NCBI RefSeq assembly: GCF_013403955.1
Contig: NZ_JABFDG010000005.1
Span: forward strand, 124,001-188,000
Direction of reading: 5' to 3'
Source: Winogradskyella vidalii
GTDB lineage: Bacteria > Bacteroidota > Bacteroidia > Flavobacteriales > Flavobacteriaceae
DNA length: 64,000 nt
Shown here: positions 47,570-55,943 of the stretch, piece after piece
Layout: the number at the start of each line of letters is the position of its first letter
How positions within the stretch are numbered: the stretch's first letter is position 1
Translations under genes and position numbers: made by a program
The notes under the pieces: model-generated
Told to the model about the DNA's origin: nothing
Database searches by the model: none
The model's input: the letters and a program-made list of their open reading frames with translations, nothing else

Positions 47570-50249
47570 TTACGCTGTAGTCATTATCATAATCATCTAT
47601 TTGGCAGTGTTATTTTACATTGCTTTTCTTGCTGAAAAAAAACGTCAAAGTAAATGGGTTAATAACCCTTATGTATACACCTTGTCTTTGGCGGTTTACT
47701 GCTCGGCTTGGACGTATTATGGTAGTGTAGGAATCGCTGCAAATTCCGGAATTGATTTTTTACCTATTTATATAGGTCCTGTTATCGCAGCACCTTTGTG
47801 GATTTTATTATTGCGGAAAATTATAAGAATATCTAAACAGCATAAAATTTCATCGATTGCCGATTTTATTTCTTTGCGCTACGGTAATAATCGATTTTTA
47901 GGAGCTTTAGTCACCGTTATTTGTCTCTTTGGAACCTTACCTTATATCTCATTACAATTAAAGGCGGTTTCCGAAACCTTTGGGATTTTATCTGTTGATA
48001 ATAATTTTATTGCCACAACGGTAATTGACGATTCAACCTTCTACATTGCTTTATTGCTTGCTATTTTTGCTGCTTTTTTTGGGACGCAGAATACGGATGC
48101 TTCAGAAAAACATAAAGGAATCGTAGCAACAGTAGCCTTAGAATCCATGCTGAAATTGGTGTTTTTTTTAGCAATAGGAACTTATATTACATTTTATTTG
48201 TTTGATGGAACGACTGATATTTACAATAAAATTTCTGTAACAGATAACTTTAAAGAACTAACATCGCTAGGAGAAATAGAAGAGGGCTTTAATTGGTTTT
48301 TTATGATTGCCTTATCGTTTATGGTGATTTTCTTATTACCAAGACAATTTCAAGTGTCCGTTTTAGAAAATAATAGAGAAAAACATCTTAAAAAGGCCGT
48401 TTGGTTGTTTCCGTTGTATTTATTGCTTTTTAATATTTTTGTCATTTTTATAGCATGGGCAGGTAAGCTAACTTTTGGTGATACCGAAAATGCAGAATAT
48501 TATACGCTGTTATTACCATTAGAACATGGTAATATGTTCTTAGCAACACTTGTGTTTTTAGGTGGTTTTTCGGCAGTGATTTCTATGGTTGTGGTGTCTA
48601 CTTTGGCCTTATCTACGATGGTGAGTAACAATTTGGTGATTCCTTATGGTTTCTTAGATAAATTCATAAAAAACCAACCCGAAAGAAATTCAAAATATAT
48701 TAAGAACATTCGACGGATTTCTATTTTTACCATTATTATATCAGCGTATTTCTTCTATGTTTTATTTTCAAAAGCGCTGTCTTTATATTCTATTGGTTTA
48801 ATTTCTTTTGTCATTATTTCACAATTAGCACCATCCTTTTTTATCGGTTTATATTGGAATCGTGGTTCTTCAAAAGGCGCAATTATAGGTATGGTTGTAG
48901 GATTTTTTATTGCTTTGTACACATTAGTGCTGCCATTTACTTTAGAGGCCTATTTGGGTACGGATGATTTTCGTCAGTATGGATTAATGGGTATTGAAGC
49001 TTTAAAACCGTATGCTTTATTCGGAATCGATTTTTTAAGCCCACCTTCGCATGCCTTTTTCTGGAGTATGAGCTTGAATTTATTTTGTTACCTCACATTC
49101 TCACTCACTTCTAAAGGGAATTATAGAGAGCGTAACTATGCTGAAATGTTTGTAGATAGTAAGAATTTTACCAATCTTCAAGATAGTGCTTTGGTGTGGA
49201 AAGGTGAAGCTTATGTCGCGGATATTAAAAATGTTTTAGCACGATTTTTAGGTGATAAAAAAGCGACGCGTGCTCTAAATATCTTTTTTACAAAATATAA
49301 ATTATCCCAAGATACACAGTTGGCAGATGCGCGTTTAATTAATTTTTCAGAAAAACTATTAACCGGAAGTATAGGTTCTGCTTCAGCTAAAATATTAATC
49401 GCAAGTGTGGTTAAAGAAGAGCAGATTAGCTTAGTTGAGGTCTTAAAGATTTTAGAGGAGTCTAAAGAAAACATTGTGAGTAATAAAGTGCTTTTAGATA
49501 AGTCGAATGAACTATCGCAGTTGACGTCTCAATTAAAAGCAGCTAATGAAGAATTGATAAGTAAAGACAAACAGAAAGATGAATTTTTAGATACGGTAGC
49601 CCACGAACTAAAAACACCAATAACAGGTATACGAGCAGCAACGGAAGTTATTATGGATGATGACGATATGCCTAAAGAAATTAAAGCACAATTTTTAAAG
49701 AATATATTACAGGATTCAGACCGTTTAGGACGTCTAATAAATAATATTTTAGATTTTGAAAAATTAGAAACAGGTGGTTTGCATTTAGATATGCAAGAAC
49801 AAGATATTCAGAAAACAATAGTGAAAGCCATTGCTAGTATTTCTCAAATTGCAGCAAAAAAAGAGGTACAGATTATTAATAATAATGTGCATTCATTTTT
49901 ACTGAGTTATGATGAAGACCGTATTCTTCAGGTATTAACCAACCTATTATCTAACGCTATAAAGTTCTGTGAAAGAAAAACAGGAAAAATTCATGTCGAT
50001 TATAAATTAGGCAATCAATTAATTGAAATCTCTGTAGCTGATAATGGTAAGGGTATTCCGGAAGAAGATTTCTTATATATTTTTGATAAATTTTATCAAT
50101 CTCAAGATCAAAATACAAGAAAACCACAGGGAAGTGGCTTAGGTTTGGCGATTACCAAACAAATTGTTGAAAAGCACAATGGAAGAATTTGGGCTAAAAA
50201 AGGTATAAAAAATGGCGCAACACTTGTTTTTACAATCCCTTTTAACTAA
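47562..50249 (+). CDS. Symporter-fused sensor histidine kinase (SSS-STAC-kinase, CbrA-like)
   Basis: 895 residues. The first 515 or so form a sodium/solute-symporter-like membrane domain of about thirteen helices (SLAVYCSAWTYYGSVGIAA, SSIADFISLRYG, GGFSAVISMVVVSTLALSTM). A STAC domain follows (about 535-635, with KNVLARFLG and LIASVVKEEQISLVEVLKIL), then a coiled coil and the kinase core with phosphoacceptor H681 (TVAHELKTPITG). The ATPase has NLLSNAIKF, DNGKGIP and GSGLGLAI. This is the layout of CbrA and related sensors, which couple substrate transport or binding to kinase control. The signal is probably the acid carried by the neighbouring transporter. Its receiver partner follows 17 bp later. 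Confidence 0.93.
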   Translation: MNSYAVVIIIIIYLAVLFYIAFLAEKKRQSKWVNNPYVYTLSLAVYCSAWTYYGSVGIAANSGIDFLPIYIGPVIAAPLWILLLRKIIRISKQHKISSIADFISLRYGNNRFLGALVTVICLFGTLPYISLQLKAVSETFGILSVDNNFIATTVIDDSTFYIALLLAIFAAFFGTQNTDASEKHKGIVATVALESMLKLVFFLAIGTYITFYLFDGTTDIYNKISVTDNFKELTSLGEIEEGFNWFFMIALSFMVIFLLPRQFQVSVLENNREKHLKKAVWLFPLYLLLFNIFVIFIAWAGKLTFGDTENAEYYTLLLPLEHGNMFLATLVFLGGFSAVISMVVVSTLALSTMVSNNLVIPYGFLDKFIKNQPERNSKYIKNIRRISIFTIIISAYFFYVLFSKALSLYSIGLISFVIISQLAPSFFIGLYWNRGSSKGAIIGMVVGFFIALYTLVLPFTLEAYLGTDDFRQYGLMGIEALKPYALFGIDFLSPPSHAFFWSMSLNLFCYLTFSLTSKGNYRERNYAEMFVDSKNFTNLQDSALVWKGEAYVADIKNVLARFLGDKKATRALNIFFTKYKLSQDTQLADARLINFSEKLLTGSIGSASAKILIASVVKEEQISLVEVLKILEESKENIVSNKVLLDKSNELSQLTSQLKAANEELISKDKQKDEFLDTVAHELKTPITGIRAATEVIMDDDDMPKEIKAQFLKNILQDSDRLGRLINNILDFEKLETGGLHLDMQEQDIQKTIVKAIASISQIAAKKEVQIINNNVHSFLLSYDEDRILQVLTNLLSNAIKFCERKTGKIHVDYKLGNQLIEISVADNGKGIPEEDFLYIFDKFYQSQDQNTRKPQGSGLGLAITKQIVEKHNGRIWAKKGIKNGATLVFTIPFN

Positions 50250-50265
50250 ATTGAAGCCCTAAAGT

Positions 50266-50631
50266 ATGACAAAGAAGATTTTAATTGTTGATGATGAGCC
50301 TAATATTGTGATGTCTTTAGAATATACATTCAAAAAACAAGGTTTTGAAGTATTTATCGCAAGAGATGGAAGTGAGGCTTTAGAAATATTAAAACATCAC
50401 ACACCTAACGTGATTCTGTTAGATATTATGATGCCAAATGTAGATGGGTATCAAACCCTAACATTTATTAAAGAAACAGAGAGTTTAAAACACATAAAAG
50501 TGGTGTTTTTAACCGCTAAAAATAAAGCTTCAGACATTGAAAAGGGGTTAAGTCTAGGAGCGGATAAATATTTAACAAAACCCTTTTCTGTAAAGAAAAT
50601 AGTTTCTGAAATTCAGGAGCTTGTTACTTAA
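50266..50631 (+). CDS. Receiver-only response regulator paired with the symporter kinase
   Basis: 121 residues, receiver domain only: DDE at 9-11, phosphoacceptor D53 (LLDIMMP), TAK near 84-86 and the lysine in LTKPF. No output domain follows, unlike CbrB, which carries a sigma-54 activator. The signal must therefore pass to another protein. The InsA-like DNA-binding protein at the head of the module is a candidate by location only. Confidence 0.92.
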   Translation: MTKKILIVDDEPNIVMSLEYTFKKQGFEVFIARDGSEALEILKHHTPNVILLDIMMPNVDGYQTLTFIKETESLKHIKVVFLTAKNKASDIEKGLSLGADKYLTKPFSVKKIVSEIQELVT

Positions 50632-50648
50632 AAGAGTCTTTTAAATCT

Positions 50649-50672
50649 TACTTAAAATTAGTTCTGTGTGCA
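50649..50672 (+). repeat. 24-bp element (copy B) upstream of the ligase operon
   Basis: TACTTAAAATTAG followed by TTCTGTGTGCA, identical at all 24 positions to the reverse complement of copy A at 43901-43924. It starts 18 bases after the receiver stop codon and ends 31 bases before the next ATG. Flanking bases differ between copies, so the match is a defined 24-bp unit. Confidence 0.85.
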
Positions 50673-50703
50673 AACAAACTAAGTTTAATTAAAATTTAAA
50701 GAC

Positions 50704-50928
50704 ATGAAATTTCACATTAACCCGTTAGCATCAGATATTATCATTAGTATCTATGCCATAACGACGTTATTTATTCGGTTTAAATACGAAAACATTACCA
50801 ATGTAACACCTATGCTTTCGATAGTTATGGGAATTTGTTTTGTGGTAATTATTTGGGCGCTTATCAAACTTAAAGTGCTTAACCCAAATTGGTTTGGCTT
50901 GCTTAATTCTAAAAATGCAAAGTCATGA
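50704..50928 (+). CDS. Small two-helix membrane protein leading the ligase operon
   Basis: 74 residues with two transmembrane helices (about 7-24 and 36-58, the second IVMGICFVVIIWALIKL). It overlaps the start of the PrpE-like gene by four bases (ATGA), so the two are co-translated. No family recognised. Position between a transport/sensing set and acyl-CoA ligases suggests a link with acid uptake, which is inference. Confidence 0.75.
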   Translation: MKFHINPLASDIIISIYAITTLFIRFKYENITNVTPMLSIVMGICFVVIIWALIKLKVLNPNWFGLLNSKNAKS

Positions 50929-52820
50929 AATACCAAGAATTCTATAAAAAAAGTATACAGAAACCTGAGGTGTTTTGGGAAAACCAAGCTAACAATATTG
51001 ATTGGTTTAAATTTCCTAAAACTATAGTTTCTAAAGATCAATACGATTATAATCAGTGGTTTGAAGATGGCGAATTAAACCTCAGTTATTTGTGTATAGA
51101 CAAACATATTAAAGAGGGTTATGGAGAACAAAACGCTATAGTTTATGATTCGCCTGTTACCAATACAAAACAACAAATTACATTCAATAAATTACATTAC
51201 GAAGTCTCAAAACTAGCTGGAGGATTACAAGATTTAGGGCTCAAAAAAGGGGATACCTGTATTATATATATGCCAATGATTCCACAAGCTATTTTTTCAA
51301 TGTTAGCCTGTGCGAGACTAGGCATAATTCATTCGGTTGTATTTGGCGGATTTGCACCTCATGAGTTAGCGATTCGTATTGATGATTGTAAACCTAAAGC
51401 TATCATAACCGCTTCAAATGGCGTAGAAATTGAACGAATTATTCCTTATAAACCTTTTGTTGATGAAGCCATTTTAAAAGCCAAGAATAAGCCACAACAC
51501 GTTATTGTTTTTGATAGAGAACTCGGTGTGGAAATTCCTAAAAAAGACTATGATACTGATTATAAAACTTTAGTGGAACAATCAGCTTCTGTTGAGGCTG
51601 TTCCTGTGGCATCAACACATCCTTGCTATATTTTATATACCTCTGGTACAACAGGAACGCCGAAAGGTATTATTAGGGATACAGGAGGTTATGCTACAGC
51701 ACTTAAATTTTCAATGAAATATATCTACGGCGTAGATGAAGGCGAAACTTTTTGGGCAGCTAGTGATGTGGGTTGGGTTGTAGGTCATAGTTTTATAGCA
51801 TACGGCCCTTTATTAAATAGAAATACAACTATTGTTTTTGAAGGTAAGCCTATTAAAACACCAGATGCGTCTACTTTTTGGCGTGTAATAAGCGAAAATA
51901 AAGTTAAAGCCATGTTCACGGCACCAACAGCGATTAGAGCTATAAAAAAAGAAAACCCTACTGGTAGTCTGCTAAAACCATATGATTTGTCTAGTTTAAA
52001 ATATTTGTTTTTAGCTGGAGAGCGTTGTGATGTAGCGACATTAAATTGGGCTGAAGAACAATTAAATTTACCTGTTATAGACCATTGGTGGCAAACTGAA
52101 AGTGGATGGCCTATGCTAGCTAATATGGTCGGTGTGGCTTTACAGCCTATAAAAGAAGGTTCGGCAGGTTTGCCTGTATGTGGTTATGATATTCAAATAT
52201 TAAATGAGGAAGGTGAAGAAGTGCAGCCAAGTGTAGAAGGTTATGTGGCTATTAAACTACCATTACCACCAGGAACCTTAAGTAATCTTTGGGGAAATCC
52301 TGACCGCTTCAAATTTGGCTATTTAAATCGTTTTCCAGGGTATTACTTTTCAGGAGACGGTGGTTATAAAGATGAAGATGGTTATGTGTTTATAACAGGT
52401 CGTGTAGATGATATTATTAATGTAGCCGGACATCGTTTATCTACGGCAGAGATGGAAGAGGTTGTTTCTTCTCACAAAGCGGTTGCAGAATGTGCTGTTT
52501 TTGGAGTGCACTGCGATTTAAAAGGGCAAAAGCCTTTGGGGTTGGTAGTTTTAAAAACAAATCAAGTATATGAAGCAGAGCAAACTCAAAGGGAAATCGT
52601 AAAAGACGTCAGACGCGAAATAGGTGCTGTAGCATCGTTTAGAAATGTTCTTGTTGTTGAGCGTTTACCTAAAACAAGAAGTGGCAAAACCCTACGGAAA
52701 TTATTGCGGAACATTGCCGATGATCTCGAGTTTAATATCCCCTCTACTATTGATGATGTTACTATTGTAGAGGAAATCAAATCGGTATATAAAATTCATA
52801 AAATAGGGATTCATAGTTAA
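50925..52820 (+). CDS. prpE: Propionyl-CoA synthetase-like AMP-forming ligase
   Basis: 631 residues, an acetyl-CoA synthetase-class enzyme. The ATP-binding motif is LYTSGTTGTPKGIIRDTGGYA (about 238-258); the RDTGG ending is typical of PrpE rather than Acs. WWQTESGWPM is the A5 motif, and the C-terminal lysine lies in KTRSGKTLRK. It activates propionate, and perhaps acetate, to the CoA ester with ATP hydrolysed to AMP. It is co-translated with the small membrane protein upstream; Acs follows 107 bp later, so the module covers both C2 and C3 acids. Preferred substrate inferred. Confidence 0.83.
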   Translation: MKYQEFYKKSIQKPEVFWENQANNIDWFKFPKTIVSKDQYDYNQWFEDGELNLSYLCIDKHIKEGYGEQNAIVYDSPVTNTKQQITFNKLHYEVSKLAGGLQDLGLKKGDTCIIYMPMIPQAIFSMLACARLGIIHSVVFGGFAPHELAIRIDDCKPKAIITASNGVEIERIIPYKPFVDEAILKAKNKPQHVIVFDRELGVEIPKKDYDTDYKTLVEQSASVEAVPVASTHPCYILYTSGTTGTPKGIIRDTGGYATALKFSMKYIYGVDEGETFWAASDVGWVVGHSFIAYGPLLNRNTTIVFEGKPIKTPDASTFWRVISENKVKAMFTAPTAIRAIKKENPTGSLLKPYDLSSLKYLFLAGERCDVATLNWAEEQLNLPVIDHWWQTESGWPMLANMVGVALQPIKEGSAGLPVCGYDIQILNEEGEEVQPSVEGYVAIKLPLPPGTLSNLWGNPDRFKFGYLNRFPGYYFSGDGGYKDEDGYVFITGRVDDIINVAGHRLSTAEMEEVVSSHKAVAECAVFGVHCDLKGQKPLGLVVLKTNQVYEAEQTQREIVKDVRREIGAVASFRNVLVVERLPKTRSGKTLRKLLRNIADDLEFNIPSTIDDVTIVEEIKSVYKIHKIGIHS

Positions 52821-52927
52821 GATTTAAATTTAATATCTTTAGAAATATAAATAACGAATAAAATGAGTTTTCAACAGCATATAGTAGTGTTTTAGAGAAC
52901 TTATAAACAACAATAAATTATAAAAAC

Positions 52928-54835
52928 ATGAGTAATTATCATATAAAACATTTAGAGGAATATTATCAGGTGTACCGTAAATCGGTCCGGAATCCAGAAG
53001 TATTTTGGGAAGAAATAGCCGAAGAACATTTTTTATGGCGAAAAAAATGGGATAACGTGCTAAGTTGGGATTTTTCTAAACCAGAAATAAAATGGTTTGA
53101 AGGCGCAGAACTTAATATTACGGAAAATTGTATTGATAGACACCTTTATACTAGAGGCGACAAAACCGCTATCATTTTTGAACCCAATGACCCTTCAGAA
53201 GAGGCAGAGCATATTACTTATAAGCAATTGCATAAGCGTGTTTCTAAATTTGCCAATGTGCTTAAGGATAAAGGCATTCAGAAAGGTGATCGCGTTTGCA
53301 TTTACTTGCCTATGATTCCTGAATTGGCTATTGCAACTTTAGCTTGTGCGCGTATAGGAGCGATTCATTCTGTGGTCTTTGCAGGATTTTCTTCAACAGC
53401 GTTATCAACTAGAATAAATGATTCTGAATGTAAAATGGTGATTACTAGTGATGGATCTTATCGTGGCGCTAAAACCATAGATTTAAAAGGCATTGTAGAT
53501 GAAGCTTTAGAAGAATGTCCAACCATAGCTTCAGTGTTAGTGGTGAAACGTATTAATTCTGAAATTTATATGAAAGACGGCCGTGATCATTGGTTACAAC
53601 CTTTATTAGATAGTGCGGATAAGCGTTGCGAGCCAGAAATCATGAAAGCTGAAGATCCACTATTTATACTATACACTTCAGGTTCAACAGGTAAGCCAAA
53701 AGGAATGGTACATTCAACGGCAGGTTATATGGTTTATACAGCTTATACGTTTAAAAATGTTTTTCAATATAGAGAAAAAGATGTGTATTGGTGTACGGCA
53801 GATATCGGTTGGATTACAGGACATAGTTACATTGTTTACGGCCCTTTGTGTAATGGTGCAACAACGGTATTATTTGAAGGAGTACCGAGTTATCCTGATT
53901 TTGGTCGTTTTTGGGAAATAATAGAAAAGCATAAAGTCAATCAATTCTATACAGCTCCAACGGCTATTAGAGCCTTAGCTAAAGAAGGAATTGAACATTT
54001 AGAAAAACACGATTTATCCTCTATAAAAGTGCTTGGAACCGTAGGAGAACCAATTAACGAAGAGGCTTGGCACTGGTATGATGATAACGTTGGAAAGAAA
54101 AAATCTCCAATTGTAGATACTTGGTGGCAAACTGAAACTGGAGGCATCATGATTACACCAATCGCTTTTGCAACACCTACAAAACCAACTTATGCTACCT
54201 TGCCTTTTATTGGTATTCAGCCAGCATTAATGGATGAGCATGGAGCAGAAATCAAAGGAAATCAGGTAGATGGACGTTTGTGTGTTAAATTTCCTTGGCC
54301 AAGTATGGCACGTACCATTTGGGGAGATCACCAACGTTATAAGGACACCTATTTTTCAGCTTACGATGGTAAATACTTTACAGGAGATGGCGCCTTACGA
54401 GATGAGGTTGGTTATTACAGAATTACGGGTAGAGTAGACGATGTCATTATAGTTTCTGGACATAACTTAGGAACCGCACCTATTGAAGATGCTATCAATG
54501 AACACCCAGCAGTTGCAGAAAGTGCTATTGTTGGTTATCCACATGATGTCAAAGGAAACGCACTTTATGGTTACGTGACATTAAAAGAAACAGGAGAGAG
54601 TAGAAAGCATGATAATTTACGAAAAGAGATAAATCAGTTAATTACAGAACAAATTGGCCCAATTGCCAAATTGAATAAAATTCAGTTTACGGATGCCTTA
54701 CCTAAAACACGCTCAGGTAAAATTATGCGAAGAATTTTAAGAAAAATAGCTTGTAATGAAACGGATCAATTAGGAGATACTAGTACACTTTTCAATCCTG
54801 AAGTGGTACAAGATATTATTGATAATGTAAAATAA
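52928..54835 (+). CDS. acs: Acetyl-CoA synthetase
   Basis: 635 residues. Motifs in order: YTSGSTGKPKGMVHSTAGY (about 250-268), the acetate pocket and A5 motif TWWQTETGGIMI, YFTGDGALRDE, and the acetylation-controlled lysine in PKTRSGKIMRR (about 597-607). It converts acetate, ATP and CoA to acetyl-CoA, AMP and pyrophosphate in the cytoplasm. It ends the module and is followed by a strong terminator. The malate synthase at the window end uses the acetyl-CoA in the glyoxylate shunt. Confidence 0.95.
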   Translation: MSNYHIKHLEEYYQVYRKSVRNPEVFWEEIAEEHFLWRKKWDNVLSWDFSKPEIKWFEGAELNITENCIDRHLYTRGDKTAIIFEPNDPSEEAEHITYKQLHKRVSKFANVLKDKGIQKGDRVCIYLPMIPELAIATLACARIGAIHSVVFAGFSSTALSTRINDSECKMVITSDGSYRGAKTIDLKGIVDEALEECPTIASVLVVKRINSEIYMKDGRDHWLQPLLDSADKRCEPEIMKAEDPLFILYTSGSTGKPKGMVHSTAGYMVYTAYTFKNVFQYREKDVYWCTADIGWITGHSYIVYGPLCNGATTVLFEGVPSYPDFGRFWEIIEKHKVNQFYTAPTAIRALAKEGIEHLEKHDLSSIKVLGTVGEPINEEAWHWYDDNVGKKKSPIVDTWWQTETGGIMITPIAFATPTKPTYATLPFIGIQPALMDEHGAEIKGNQVDGRLCVKFPWPSMARTIWGDHQRYKDTYFSAYDGKYFTGDGALRDEVGYYRITGRVDDVIIVSGHNLGTAPIEDAINEHPAVAESAIVGYPHDVKGNALYGYVTLKETGESRKHDNLRKEINQLITEQIGPIAKLNKIQFTDALPKTRSGKIMRRILRKIACNETDQLGDTSTLFNPEVVQDIIDNVK

Positions 54836-54856
54836 AATATTTTTATAGTGAGCTTT

Positions 54857-54894
54857 AAAATCCAAAATTCTAATAGAGTTTTGGATTTTTTTTT
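54857..54894 (+). terminator. Terminator after acs
   Basis: AAAATCCAAAA and TTTTGGATTTT form a stem over an 11-base loop, ending in a run of nine T residues. Confidence 0.9.
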
Positions 54895-54910
54895 ATCAAC
54901 GAATTAATTA

Positions 54911-55063
54911 TTAAGACTTCGCATTTTTTGCTTTTTCAACAATGGCCTTTAAACGGGCTTTGCGTTCAGCATCTTTAGATTTTATTTTATTCTTTTTCTG
55001 CGCAATAAGTTTACTGTGCTTGGCTTTATTATTGCCGTTCTTTTCTTTGCCTTTTTTAGCCAT
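54911..55063 (-). CDS. 50-residue lysine-rich small protein
   Basis: ATG at 55061-55063, TAA at 54911-54913. The sequence (MAKKGKEKNGNNKAKHSKL and so on to KAKNAKS) has about 19 lysines or arginines in 50 residues and no hydrophobic stretch; it should be largely helical and nucleic-acid binding. It lies opposite to acs within a 382-bp gap between genes. No family recognised. The open frame and basic bias favour a real gene, but no homologue is known to me. Confidence 0.55.
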   Translation of the reverse strand: MAKKGKEKNGNNKAKHSKLIAQKKNKIKSKDAERKARLKAIVEKAKNAKS

Positions 55064-55217
55064 AATTAAAATATATATCGGAATGTAAAATTACGGGTTT
55101 TTATATAAATTGTTCTTTTTAATGGATGGGGCTACTTATTAATACCATTTAAAATACGAGAAAGTAACTCAATTCTTAATAATTTAATAATTTAGCCAAA
55201 ATCAAAAAAAAGAACCT

Positions 55218-55874
55218 ATGCTTAAAGCTGTATTATTCGATATGGATGGTGTTATTGTTGATACTGAACCGCTTCATCGAAAAGCTTACTATCAAATGTT
55301 TAATGACGTAAATATTGAAGTTGATGATATACTTTATGAATCCTTTACAGGACAGTCGACCATTAATATCTGTAGACGGCTTGTGGATCACTTTAATTTA
55401 AAGGATAAACCTGAGGATTTGGTTAGTATTAAGAGAAAGCACTTTAAATATTTATTTGAAAACGATTCTAGTTTAATCTTAATTGATGGTGTGTTAGAGC
55501 GTATCAAAGATTATCACGCTAACGGTTTAAAATTAGTGGTGGCATCTTCAGCTTCCATGCCCAATATTGAACGTATATTTAATCGTTTTGAACTAAATCC
55601 GTATTTCTCAGGGAAATTTAGTGGTGCAGATTTAAAAAAATCAAAACCGCATCCCGAAATTTTTATCAAAGCAGCAGAATTTACTGGGTTTGATAAGTCA
55701 GAATGTATGGTGATTGAAGATTCTACAAATGGCATACAAGCAGCACATGCTGCGGGTATTTTTTGTGCTGGTTTTAAAAGTGAACATTCTGTAGGTCAAG
55801 ATTATTCAAAAGCTAATGTGGTTGTTTCAGATTTTAGTGAATTAGCCTATTCAAAACAGGACTTATTTTTTTAA
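55218..55874 (+). CDS. HAD-superfamily phosphatase / beta-phosphoglucomutase-like
   Basis: 218 residues. Motif I is LFDMDGVIVDTEP (D8 nucleophile, D10), motif II is in VVASSAS, motif III lysine in KKSKPHPEIF, and motif IV is VIEDSTNGIQAA. The helical cap between residues 16 and 90 fits the beta-phosphoglucomutase/phosphatase subfamily. Cytoplasmic sugar-phosphate or related phosphatase or mutase; the substrate is not predictable. Confidence 0.88.
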   Translation: MLKAVLFDMDGVIVDTEPLHRKAYYQMFNDVNIEVDDILYESFTGQSTINICRRLVDHFNLKDKPEDLVSIKRKHFKYLFENDSSLILIDGVLERIKDYHANGLKLVVASSASMPNIERIFNRFELNPYFSGKFSGADLKKSKPHPEIFIKAAEFTGFDKSECMVIEDSTNGIQAAHAAGIFCAGFKSEHSVGQDYSKANVVVSDFSELAYSKQDLFF

Positions 55875-55892
55875 TCTTTGCTTTAAATGTGT

Positions 55893-55938
55893 AACATTTT
55901 GATTGTTAATCCGTCCTATGATTGTTAATCAAAATGTT
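55893..55938. promoter_or_regulatory. 12-bp inverted repeat with internal direct repeat before the serine hydrolase gene
   Basis: AACATTTTGATT (55893-55904) and AATCAAAATGTT (55927-55938) are perfect complements, 22 bases apart. Inside and overlapping them, GATTGTTAATC occurs twice (55901-55911 and 55920-55930). The end lies five bases before the ATG. No T-run follows, so an operator or leader structure is more likely than a terminator. Confidence 0.5.
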
Positions 55939-55943
55939 TAAAC

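Noticed and set aside
52863..52895. Ten-codon frame (MSFQQHIVVF) between the ligase and acs as a leader peptide
   Set aside because: No repeated regulatory codons and no attenuator hairpin follow it; too short to support.
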